A stretch of 22,000 bases of DNA, taken from positions 1 through 22,000 of the forward strand of contig JAEYQX010000178.1 in assembly GCA_023409795.1 (NCBI GenBank), written 5' to 3'. The stretch is from Pseudomonadota bacterium (lineage in GTDB: Bacteria; Pseudomonadota; Alphaproteobacteria; Caulobacterales; Caulobacteraceae). This document shows positions 14,957-22,000 of the stretch, in pieces (within the stretch, counting starts at the first letter, position 1; each line of letters starts with the position of its first letter). Made by a program: the position numbers and the translations under genes. The notes under the pieces were generated by a model. That model did not search any database. It saw nothing but the letters and a program-made list of their open reading frames with translations, and was not told where the DNA came from.

Positions 14957-16365
14957 CAGGCGCCCTCTCCTTCTTCGTCATCTCCGCCGCGAGAGGGCGA
15001 GACGCCCAGCGACTTCAGTTTGCGGTGCAATGCCGACCTCTCCATGCCGATGAAGGCGGCGGTACGCGAGATATTTCCGCCAAATCGCATGATTTGCGCG
15101 GCCAGGTAGTCACGCTCGAAGACTTCGCGCGCCTCGCGCAGGGGCAAGGCAATGATGCGGTCCGAGCCCAGGGACGAGGTCGAACTGGACGAGGCCACCT
15201 CCTGGGGCAGCATATCGGCCGTGATCGGGTCATCCGCCGAACCGGTCGCCAGGATCAGCAGGCGTTCGACATTGTTGCGCAGCTGACGGACATTCCCCGG
15301 CCACGGATGGACCTGCAGGACAGCCAGGGCATCATCGGCGATCCGGCGGCGCGGCAGGCCCTGGGATGCCGCCAGGTTCTCGATGAAGTAGTCGATCAGT
15401 TCGCCGATATCCTCGCGGCGCTCGGACAGCGGCGGAACGCGAATGGGCACCACGTTCAGGCGATGGAACAGGTCCTCGCGGAAGCGGCCCTCGCTGATCT
15501 CGACCTTCAGGTCCTTGGCCGTCGAGGTGATGACGCGCACGTCCACCTGGACATCCTGCTCGCCACCGACGCGGCGGAACCTCTGCTCGACCAGGACGCG
15601 CAGGATGCGGCTCTGGCTTTCGCGCGGCATGTCGCTGACGTCATCCAGGTAGAGCGTGCCGTTGTGGGCCCGCTCAAAGACGCCGATCTTGTGCGGGCGG
15701 CCGTCGCTGCCCTCTTCGCCGAACAGTTCGACGTCGAGGCGTTCGGGGGTCATGCCGGCCGCCGAGATGGCCACGAACTCCGAGCGCGCGCGCGGACTGG
15801 CCTCATGGATCTGGCGCGCGACCAGTTCCTTGCCCGAACCCGGAGGGCCCGAGATCAGGATGCGGCTGTTGGCCGGCGCGACCTTGGTGATGGTCGAGCG
15901 CAGCAGCTGAGCCGCCGCCGACTTTCCGATCAGGCCGGTGGGAGCCATGGTCTGGGCCCGCAGGCGGCGGTTCTCGCGCTTCAGCGCCGCCGCCTCCAGC
16001 GCCCGCTCGACCACGACCACCAGGCGGTCCGACTTGAACGGCTTTTCGATGAAGTCGTAGGCCCCGCGCTTCAGCGCGCTGACGGCCGTCTCGATATTGC
16101 CGTGGCCCGAGATCATGACGACCGGCAGGTCCTCATCGATGCCCTTGACGACATCCAGCAGCTCAAGCCCATCCAGGCCGCCGCCCTGCATCCAGATGTC
16201 GAGCACCGCCAGGGAAGGACGCCGCGCCTTGATGGCTGCCAGAGCCTGGTCCGAGTTGGCTGCCGTGCGGACCGAGTGACCCTCGTCCTCCAGCAGGCCC
16301 GAGACGAGGTCGCGAATGTCGGCCTCGTCATCAACGACCAGAATATCGGCACCGGTATTTCGCAT
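14956..16365 (-). CDS. ntrX: NtrX response regulator (receiver, AAA+, Fis HTH)
   Basis: The 469-residue regulator has a receiver domain (acidic Asp12/Asp13, phosphoacceptor Asp56, Lys108), an AAA+ domain with Walker A GPPGSGKE at 173-180 and Walker B TLYLDDV at 237-243, and a C-terminal Fis-type helix-turn-helix near 428-452. It is the partner of NtrY and controls nitrogen, redox or envelope genes in alphaproteobacteria. After ELFG (213-216), where sigma-54 activators have GAFTGA, the sequence reads EEGSDGRPHKIGVF, so the sigma-54-contact loop is missing. It likely acts as a DNA-binding activator or repressor of other holoenzymes. A GAGAGAG lies in the 12-bp gap after ntrY. Confidence 0.96.
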   Translation of the reverse strand: MRNTGADILVVDDEADIRDLVSGLLEDEGHSVRTAANSDQALAAIKARRPSLAVLDIWMQGGGLDGLELLDVVKGIDEDLPVVMISGHGNIETAVSALKRGAYDFIEKPFKSDRLVVVVERALEAAALKRENRRLRAQTMAPTGLIGKSAAAQLLRSTITKVAPANSRILISGPPGSGKELVARQIHEASPRARSEFVAISAAGMTPERLDVELFGEEGSDGRPHKIGVFERAHNGTLYLDDVSDMPRESQSRILRVLVEQRFRRVGGEQDVQVDVRVITSTAKDLKVEISEGRFREDLFHRLNVVPIRVPPLSERREDIGELIDYFIENLAASQGLPRRRIADDALAVLQVHPWPGNVRQLRNNVERLLILATGSADDPITADMLPQEVASSSSTSSLGSDRIIALPLREAREVFERDYLAAQIMRFGGNISRTAAFIGMERSALHRKLKSLGVSPSRGGDDEEGEGA

Positions 16366-16377
16366 GACGACTCTCTC

Positions 16378-18627
16378 TTATTCAGCAACACGGGAGACGG
16401 CGCTTTCGCGCAGACTCGATTTCTTGTCTTGTTTCAAGGGGAAGACCAGCTCGACCCGGGCACCGCCCAGGCTGGACGCATCGGCCAGCTTCAACTCGCC
16501 GCCGTGATCCTCACAAATACGCTTCACGATCGCCAGCCCCAGGCCGGTGCCCTTTTCGCGGGTCGTGACATAGGGCTCGGTCAGGCGGTCGCGGTCCTTG
16601 GACGGAAGGCCCATGCCGTCGTCCTCGATGACAAACCTCAGCAGGCCGCCATCGACGACCAGCTGGGCCATGATGCCCACGGCCCCCGCCTCGGCAGGCA
16701 CCGACTGGCGATGGGCGGCAACGGCTTCCCCGGCGTTCTTCAGGATGTTGACCAGGGCCTGGCTGACCATGCGCCGGTCGCACTGGAGCTGAACCTCAGG
16801 GACCGGCTCCAGCAGTTCCACGCCGATATCGGCCACGGCCACCCTTTGGGCAAAGACGGCCTCGCGCAGCATTTCGGCAGGGTTCTCGGTCGAGATGCGC
16901 GGTGCCGGCATCCGGGCAAAGGACGAGAACTCGTCCACCATCCGGCCGATGTCGCCCACCTGGCGGATGATGGTCTCGGTACAGCGGTCAAAGACCTCGA
17001 CGTCCTCGCCGACCTGGGAGCGATACTTGCGACGCAGGCGCTCGGCCGACAGCTGAATCGGCGTCAGCGGGTTCTTGATCTCGTGGGCAATCCGGCGGGC
17101 CACGTCGCGCCAGGCCGCATTGCGCTGGGCCGTGACCAGGCGGGTGATGTCGTCGAAGGTCAGGACCATCTCGCCGCCCTGCCCGCCCTCGATGCGGACC
17201 CGCAGGCGTTTCAGCTCGCCATTGCGGTTGACGTCGATGTCTTCCTCGATGTGGGCCTCTGCCCGTTCGGAAAGCTCTGCCAGTTCGGGCGCGACCTCGG
17301 CCAGGAGCTGGCCGTGCACATCGGCCTCGTTCAGGCCCAGAAGCTGGCTGGCACTGTCATTGAGGGCCGACACGCGTCCGCGACGGTCAAGGCCGATCAC
17401 CCCGGCGCTGACGCCGGACAGGACGGTCTCGATGAACCGGCTTCGTCCCTGGGCCTCGTCACTGGCCGTCCGCAGGGCTTCCTGCTGGCTCATGATGTCC
17501 TGGGTCATGCGGTTGAAGGCTTCGGACAGGCTGATCAGTTCAGCGGGCGCGCCGCGACTGTCGACCCGCACATTCAGGTCCCCGCCCGCGACCTGGTCGG
17601 CGGCCTTGACCAGCCGGCCGATCGGCACCGAGATCGAACTGGCCGCCGACATGGCCAGCCAGACGGCCCCCACCAGGACCAGCAGGGCGGTCTCCAGATA
17701 GCTGAGCGCAAAGGCCGCCTGGATCCGCGCACGGCTTTCCTCGGCCGAGCGATAGGCGGTGATGGATTCCTCGCCATTGCGCATCCGCTGGATCAGGCCG
17801 GGTGCCAGCGGCCGCACGACATAGAGATAGGCATCGCCATAGTCGGGCAGCGGATACAGCGCCCTGACGACATCGGGGTTCTCGGTCACGGTCGTCGGGG
17901 CAACCTCGCCGCCCGCCACGACCTCGAAGGCCTCTCGCGGCGGGGCGACATAGGGCGGCGCGCCGGGCTGCTCGCCGCTGGCCAGGACATCGCCCTGGGC
18001 ATTCAGGATATAGAGCGCGGGATAGCCGAAATAGTCGCCGATCTGGGCCAGGGCACCCGAGAACTGGATGCGATTGTCGAACATCGGGCGAATACCGCCC
18101 AGCTCGGTCGACATGGTCTCAAGGTCAACCTCAAGATTGGCCCCCACGTCGGCCACATAGGCCCGGCCGATCTCGGCCCCGTTCTCGACCGCAGAACGGA
18201 CATTGGTGCTGAACCACTGCTCGACCCCGCGGTTGACCAGGACCCCGAAGACCAGGGCGATCAGGACGGCGGGCACCACGGCCACCAGCGAGAAAAGGGT
18301 GACGAACCTGAGGTGCAGGCGGGCACCCGGATCGCTTCGCCGGCGGGCCATCCGCAGCACCCGCATGCCCACGACCCCGGCCAGGCCCAGGATCAGGACC
18401 AGATTGGCCAGCAGGATATAGAGGACCGCCCGGCTGGCCTCGGCCCGGCTGTCGCCGGCGGCTGCGCCCGGTGCGACCACCACAAGCCAGACTGCGGCGG
18501 CGGTGATCAGGAAGGCAATGGCGTAACAGGTGCCAAAGACGGCGCGCCTGCGACTATCTGCCAAGCGCCCCCAGAACGAAGGTTCGGGGGGTGGGAACTC
18601 ATCCGGCCTGGCAGAGAGATCGGTCAT
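16378..18627 (-). CDS. ntrY: NtrY sensor histidine kinase
   Basis: The 749-residue inner-membrane kinase has hydrophobic helices near 28-52, 68-92, 107-132 and 310-332, with a periplasmic domain between about 133 and 309. Then come a HAMP linker (about 333-385), a PAS domain (about 395-495), a HisKA domain with phosphoacceptor His515 in AHEIKNPLTPIQLSAERL, and a HATPase domain with N box NILKNAGEA (627-635), G1 EDDGMGL and G2 GTGLGLAI (693-700). It phosphorylates NtrX and responds to nitrogen, redox or envelope signals depending on the species. Its ATG overlaps the dusB TGA by 4 bp. In Caulobacter the cytoplasmic NtrB-NtrC pair lies at this junction; here it is absent. Confidence 0.96.
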   Translation of the reverse strand: MTDLSARPDEFPPPEPSFWGRLADSRRRAVFGTCYAIAFLITAAAVWLVVVAPGAAAGDSRAEASRAVLYILLANLVLILGLAGVVGMRVLRMARRRSDPGARLHLRFVTLFSLVAVVPAVLIALVFGVLVNRGVEQWFSTNVRSAVENGAEIGRAYVADVGANLEVDLETMSTELGGIRPMFDNRIQFSGALAQIGDYFGYPALYILNAQGDVLASGEQPGAPPYVAPPREAFEVVAGGEVAPTTVTENPDVVRALYPLPDYGDAYLYVVRPLAPGLIQRMRNGEESITAYRSAEESRARIQAAFALSYLETALLVLVGAVWLAMSAASSISVPIGRLVKAADQVAGGDLNVRVDSRGAPAELISLSEAFNRMTQDIMSQQEALRTASDEAQGRSRFIETVLSGVSAGVIGLDRRGRVSALNDSASQLLGLNEADVHGQLLAEVAPELAELSERAEAHIEEDIDVNRNGELKRLRVRIEGGQGGEMVLTFDDITRLVTAQRNAAWRDVARRIAHEIKNPLTPIQLSAERLRRKYRSQVGEDVEVFDRCTETIIRQVGDIGRMVDEFSSFARMPAPRISTENPAEMLREAVFAQRVAVADIGVELLEPVPEVQLQCDRRMVSQALVNILKNAGEAVAAHRQSVPAEAGAVGIMAQLVVDGGLLRFVIEDDGMGLPSKDRDRLTEPYVTTREKGTGLGLAIVKRICEDHGGELKLADASSLGGARVELVFPLKQDKKSSLRESAVSRVAE

Positions 18628-19679
18628 CGCCGCACTACTTTGACCAGCTGTGGCATTATATCAACACCTGAGTTGCGAAAATGCGCCATATCTGGCCGCC
18701 ACAGCTCAGACAGGGCGGCCTCGACCTCCTGCGGGCTGTCCAGGCGGCACAGCCGGGCCTTGGCCGCGCGGCGCTCTAGCGGGTCTTCGGGCCAGGGGGC
18801 CTGCTCGATGTACCAGCCCAGGTGCTTGCGGAACATCTTGAGGCCCAGCGGCAGGCCATAGAAGTCCACCGAGGCCCGCAGATGCTCGATGACGATGGCC
18901 AGGCGCTCCTCGCGCTCGGGCTCGGCCAGTTGGGTGCCGTCAAGCAGGGCCCGCTCCAGGTGGGCGGCCAGCCATGGCCGGCCATAGACCCCCCGACCCA
19001 GCATCAGGGCATCGGCACCGGACTGCGCCAGGGCCTCGCGGGCCTGTTCGGCAGTGATGATATCGCCGTTGACGACGACGGGGATGGACACCGCCTGCTT
19101 TACCTCGGCCACGGCGTTCCAGTCGGCCACGCCGGTGTAGAACTGCTTGCGGGTGCGGCCATGGACCGTCACCGCCTTGACCCCGATGTCCTCGGCGCGG
19201 CGCGCCAGGTCGGCGGCATTGAGGCTGTTTTCGTCCCAGCCCAGCCGCATCTTGACCGTCACCGGGCGGCTGACGGCCTTGACCGTAGCCTCCATCAGGC
19301 GACAGACCAGGTCCGGGGTGCGCATCAGGGCCGAGCCACAGGCGGCACCCGTGACCTCCTTGGCCGGACAGCCAAGGTTCAGGTCAATGATGTCCGCGCC
19401 TGCGGCTTCGGCCATGCGTGCGCCTTCGGCCATCTTGTCGGGATCGCCGCCGACCAGCTGGATCACGGTAAGCGGCAGGCCTGCGCCAACCGCGGCCCGA
19501 CGCACCACGTCAGGACGGGCACGGGCCAGTTCGGCGGCGGCCACCATTTCGGTCGCCACATAGGCGGCCCCCAGGCGCGAGGCCAGCTGCCGGAACGGCA
19601 GGTCCGTGATCCCGGTCATCGGGGCCATCAGCACCCGTCCGGCAATCTGGACATCTCCGATTTGCAATCCTGAAGTCAT
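18624..19679 (-). CDS. dusB: tRNA-dihydrouridine synthase DusB (NifR3)
   Basis: DusB is an FMN enzyme that reduces uridines in the tRNA D-loop. The 351-residue protein has the TIM-barrel start LMAPMTGITDLPFR at 17-30, the catalytic cysteine Cys104 in DLNLGCPAKEV, the FMN-contacting VKMRLGW and VHGRTRKQ segments and VVVNGDI and LMLGRGVYGRPW later. A C-terminal helical domain carries the HLGWYI and FRKH residues typical of Dus. I chose the ATG at 19679 since AAGGG lies at 19684-19688 and family members start with this motif; an in-frame start at 19700 is less likely. It is the first gene of the ntr operon (historically nifR3) and overlaps ntrY by 4 bp. Confidence 0.96.
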   Translation of the reverse strand: MTSGLQIGDVQIAGRVLMAPMTGITDLPFRQLASRLGAAYVATEMVAAAELARARPDVVRRAAVGAGLPLTVIQLVGGDPDKMAEGARMAEAAGADIIDLNLGCPAKEVTGAACGSALMRTPDLVCRLMEATVKAVSRPVTVKMRLGWDENSLNAADLARRAEDIGVKAVTVHGRTRKQFYTGVADWNAVAEVKQAVSIPVVVNGDIITAEQAREALAQSGADALMLGRGVYGRPWLAAHLERALLDGTQLAEPEREERLAIVIEHLRASVDFYGLPLGLKMFRKHLGWYIEQAPWPEDPLERRAAKARLCRLDSPQEVEAALSELWRPDMAHFRNSGVDIMPQLVKVVRR

Positions 19680-19742
19680 TGCGCCCTTACCTCTGACCAA
19701 GCCGCTCTCGTCAAGCCGAACTGGGGCGCTTAGAAGGCCAAT
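19680..19742. promoter_or_regulatory. Divergent dusB/ispDF intergenic region
   Basis: Only 63 bp separate the two divergent start codons, so both promoters must be compact or overlap. AAGGG at 19684-19688 serves dusB and AGAAGG at 19732-19737 serves ispDF, 5 nt before its ATG. A TTGACG on the minus strand (19714-19709) could be a -35 for dusB, but the matching -10 is poor and would place the RNA start at or next to the ATG. Confidence 0.4.
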
Positions 19743-20888
19743 ATGAATTTCTCAGCAATTGTTGTGGCCGCTGGCTCGGGATCGCGCGCGGGAGGCGCCA
19801 AGCAGTGGCGCGTCGTGGCGGGCAAGCCTGTCGTCCGTTGGTCGGTCGAGGCCCTGCTGGCTGCCGGTGCCGCTCCGGTCGTTGTCGTCGTGGCCGCAGA
19901 TGGCCATGAGCGGCTGACCCAGGCGCTTTCTGGCCTGGACGGCTGGCAGGCGGTCAGCGGTGCCGATACCCGCGCAGGTTCGGTCCAGGCCGGCCTTGCC
20001 GCGCTTGGCACCCTGCCGGGCGATACTCCCGTGCTGATCCATGATGCGGCGCGCCCCTTCCTTGGCCGGCCTGTAGTCCAGCGCCTGCTGGAGGCCCTGG
20101 CTGACGCAGACGGTGCCCTGCCTGCCCTGCCCGTTGCCGACAGCCTGCGCCGCGCCGATGACCGCACCGTCTCGGGCAGCGTCGAGCGTGACAACCTGTG
20201 GCGCGCACAGACGCCCCAGGCCTTCCGGCTGCAAACCATCACCCGCGCCTATCAGGCCTGGCCCGACACCGAGATCGCGACCGACGAGGTTGCCGTGGTC
20301 CAGCGCGCTGGCGGCACCGTGCGGATCGTCGAGGGCGACCCGCGCCTGATGAAACTGACCTATCCCGAGGATTTTTACATGGCCGAAGCCCTTGCCCCCA
20401 GCCCCGTGACCCGGATGCGGATTGGCCAGGGTTATGACGTCCACCGCTGGGGCCCGGGCAGCTCTGTCTGGCTGTGCGGCCTGGAGATCCCGCACGATCA
20501 GACCCTGGTTGGCCATTCGGACGCCGATGCGGGCCTTCATGCCCTGACCGACGCCATCCTTGGTGCTCTGGCCGAGGGCGACATTGGCGATCACTTCCCG
20601 CCCAGCGATCCAAAATGGAAGGGCGCGGCTTCGGACCAGTTCCTGATCCACGCCGCCGAGATGGTCTGGGCTCGCGGTGGTCAGATCATCAATGTCGACC
20701 TGACCCTGATTTGCGAGCGACCCAAGGTGAAGCCGCATCGCCAGGCCATGCGCGAACGGGTCGCCGAGCTGCTGAAGCTGCCGCTCGATGCGGTCAGCGT
20801 AAAGGCGACGACGACCGAGGGGCTGGGATTCACCGGGCGTGGCGAGGGCCTGGCGGCCCAGGCCGTGGTGCTGGTCGCCCTGCCCTAG
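19743..20888 (+). CDS. ispDF: Bifunctional IspD/IspF of the MEP isoprenoid pathway
   Basis: This fused enzyme of 381 residues performs two non-consecutive steps of the MEP pathway. The IspD domain (1 to about 222) makes CDP-methylerythritol and has the nucleotide loop AAGSGSRAGGAKQW at 9-22 (the usual proline before Lys-Gln is alanine here), IHDAARPF near 99-106 and the TDEVAVV block near 180. The IspF domain (from about 226) makes MEcPP and has zinc ligands Asp232 and His234 in GYDVH and His266 in GHSDADAGLHAL, with the TTTEGLGFTGRGEG ending. Such fusions are common in alpha- and epsilonproteobacteria. The start has AGAAGG 5 nt upstream. Its TAG overlaps the TAG of the convergent popA-like gene in a CTAG. 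Confidence 0.98.
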   Translation: MNFSAIVVAAGSGSRAGGAKQWRVVAGKPVVRWSVEALLAAGAAPVVVVVAADGHERLTQALSGLDGWQAVSGADTRAGSVQAGLAALGTLPGDTPVLIHDAARPFLGRPVVQRLLEALADADGALPALPVADSLRRADDRTVSGSVERDNLWRAQTPQAFRLQTITRAYQAWPDTEIATDEVAVVQRAGGTVRIVEGDPRLMKLTYPEDFYMAEALAPSPVTRMRIGQGYDVHRWGPGSSVWLCGLEIPHDQTLVGHSDADAGLHALTDAILGALAEGDIGDHFPPSDPKWKGAASDQFLIHAAEMVWARGGQIINVDLTLICERPKVKPHRQAMRERVAELLKLPLDAVSVKATTTEGLGFTGRGEGLAAQAVVLVALP

Positions 20889-22000
20889 GCTCCCAGGTCC
20901 GCGCAGGCGCGTTCCAGCATGACAGCCGGGGTCTCGCCCGCTCGGGCCTGGCCCACGCCGATCTCCAGCTCGATGACAAAGGGCGAGCGCCCCTCGCCCG
21001 CTTCGAAGGCGGTGCAGCCGATCACGGCCGCGATCCGTTCGGCCGCCAGTCGGGCCTCGCCCTCGGTCACGGCGGGCAGGATCAGGGCGAAAAGCTCAGG
21101 GCTGAGGCGCGCCGCCGTGTCCTCGACCCGGACCAGCCGCGAGATCATGGCCCCGACCTGGGGCAAGGCCGCCTGCAGCCAGCCGCTGGCCCGGGCCTGC
21201 ACCAGGGCCTCGCTCCGGGGCACCCGCAGCACACAGACGCAGACCGGGCGGCTGCGCTGACGCGCCCCTTCCGTCACGCGGGCCAGATGGGCAGCAAACA
21301 GCTCGGGCGTGAAAAGGCCGGTGGCGGCATCGACCAGGACCGACCCGCGCACCGAATCCAGCGCCATGCGGATGGCCTTGCGCCGCCTGTGGTTGCGCGC
21401 CAGGGCGATGACGCGCTCAGCCGTATCTTCCTCGGGCGTGCCCACGGCGGCCACATCGGCCACGCCGCGATTGAAGATGTCCTGCAGGGCCTCTTCGGGC
21501 TGGTTGAGGCACAGGGTCAGGGGGATGTGATAGAGCCGGGTATTCCGCTTCATCCCCGCAGCAATCGAAAGCGCCGGCGCGATATCATCGCCTGACCACA
21601 GCACCACGCCGTCAAAGGACCGCTCGTGCAGGTAGTCAAAGGCAGTAAAGGGCGTTGGTGCGGCCACCACCTCGGCACCGCCCGCCGTCAGGGCGTTGGA
21701 CAGGGCCAGGAAACGCCGGTCGGCTGGCCCCGCAGTCAGGATCTGCAGCGGTGGATGGCTGAGCTCGGGCACGTCCAGGGTCACGCCATGGCTGGCAAAG
21801 GTTTCCAGGCGCAGGCTGAACTCTTCCTCGGCGATGCTGGCGCGGGTCAGCTGGTTCAGGCGCAGTGCCGTCTGCACCGGGTGCAGCGGCCGGGACATCA
21901 CCAGGTCCACCTCGTTCGCGGCCTGCTGGGCCAGGTCGCCGATGGCCAGGATCGGAAGGGGCCGGGGACTGGCCGCCTTGCGCAGGTCAAAGGCCAGGCC
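20885..22000 (-). CDS. popA: PopA-like c-di-GMP effector with degenerate GGDEF domain (5' end outside window)
   Basis: The frame is open to base 22000 without a clear start, so the N-terminus lies outside; 371 residues are visible. The end of a first receiver domain (PILAIGD, then MSRPLHP in the place of the usual KP motif) is followed by a second receiver-like domain (about 84-200) whose phosphoacceptor region reads FDGVVLWSGDD, so the aspartate may be lost. The C-terminal GGDEF-like domain has SPELF instead of GGDEF at 300-304, yet keeps an RxxD (RVED at 291-294) at the right distance for the allosteric I-site. This is the pattern of Caulobacter PopA, a PleD paralogue that binds c-di-GMP and directs CtrA degradation at the cell pole. 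Identification rests on this architecture and not on a search. Confidence 0.75.
   Translation of the reverse strand, partial: GLAFDLRKAASPRPLPILAIGDLAQQAANEVDLVMSRPLHPVQTALRLNQLTRASIAEEEFSLRLETFASHGVTLDVPELSHPPLQILTAGPADRRFLALSNALTAGGAEVVAAPTPFTAFDYLHERSFDGVVLWSGDDIAPALSIAAGMKRNTRLYHIPLTLCLNQPEEALQDIFNRGVADVAAVGTPEEDTAERVIALARNHRRRKAIRMALDSVRGSVLVDAATGLFTPELFAAHLARVTEGARQRSRPVCVCVLRVPRSEALVQARASGWLQAALPQVGAMISRLVRVEDTAARLSPELFALILPAVTEGEARLAAERIAAVIGCTAFEAGEGRSPFVIELEIGVGQARAGETPAVMLERACADLGA

Noticed and set aside
15025..18861. A 1278-codon plus-strand open frame running antisense to ntrX, ntrY and the end of dusB
   Set aside because: The opposite strand encodes well-conserved proteins over the whole stretch. 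The antisense product is rich in His, Gln, Asp, Gly and Arg without domain, hydrophobic pattern or ribosome site, as expected when GC-rich codons with few TTA/CTA/TCA triplets are read in reverse.
19686..19714. TTGACG-17-GGTAAG as a dusB promoter
   Set aside because: The -10 match is poor and the RNA start would fall at the start codon, although a ribosome binding site is present.

Overview
The window is GC-rich (strong third-position GC), densely coding DNA from an alphaproteobacterium, most likely Caulobacterales (Caulobacter or Brevundimonas type). The main reasons are the fused ispDF gene, the order dusB-ntrY-ntrX-dat-hfq-hflX, a PopA-type degenerate GGDEF protein and a Coq10-like protein next to lipA. 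This placement is from remembered gene order and protein families, not a database search. There are no rRNA or tRNA genes, insertion sequences, phage genes or CRISPR arrays that I can see. No gene-free stretch exceeds 300 bases; the longest is the lipA/acyl-ACP synthetase divergent gap of about 190 bp.

Left part (1-4562): a tight minus-strand operon runs lipA, Coq10/START protein, L-2-hydroxyglutarate oxidase-like FAD enzyme, maltose O-acetyltransferase (cut by the window edge). Its gaps are 7 bp, 3 bp and a 4-bp ATGA overlap. Divergent from it is an Aas-like AMP-binding synthetase that lacks the acyltransferase domain.

Middle-left (4600-7900): a redox/quinone group made of doxX (plus strand) facing wrbA-ygiD (minus strand). 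A strong hairpin lies at the convergent junction and a near-perfect palindrome lies upstream of wrbA. Next come a secreted VanY-type D,D-carboxypeptidase and an overlapping small HELVH zincin-like protein.

Middle (7985-12428): a plus-strand coupled trio of GPH/MFS transporter, mazG and a DUF1643 protein, converging on a CPA1 Na+/H+ antiporter.

Right part (10797-22000): a minus-strand run of dusB, ntrY, ntrX, dat, hfq, hflX, antiporter, with overlaps or gaps of 12 bp or less except for a gap of about 100 bp before hfq that may hold an hfq promoter. The ntrB-ntrC pair that sits between dusB and ntrY in Caulobacter is absent here. Divergent from dusB is ispDF, whose stop codon overlaps that of a convergent popA-like gene running off the right edge.

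The genes are mostly housekeeping: lipoate, isoprenoid and tRNA modification, RNA chaperone, ribosome-rescue GTPase, nucleotide pool cleaning and signalling. I do not see a clearly novel multi-gene system. The best leads are the dusB-ntrY junction without ntrBC, the wrbA operator, the lipA-coq10-lhgO operon, the stand-alone Aas synthetase and the VanY/zincin overlap.
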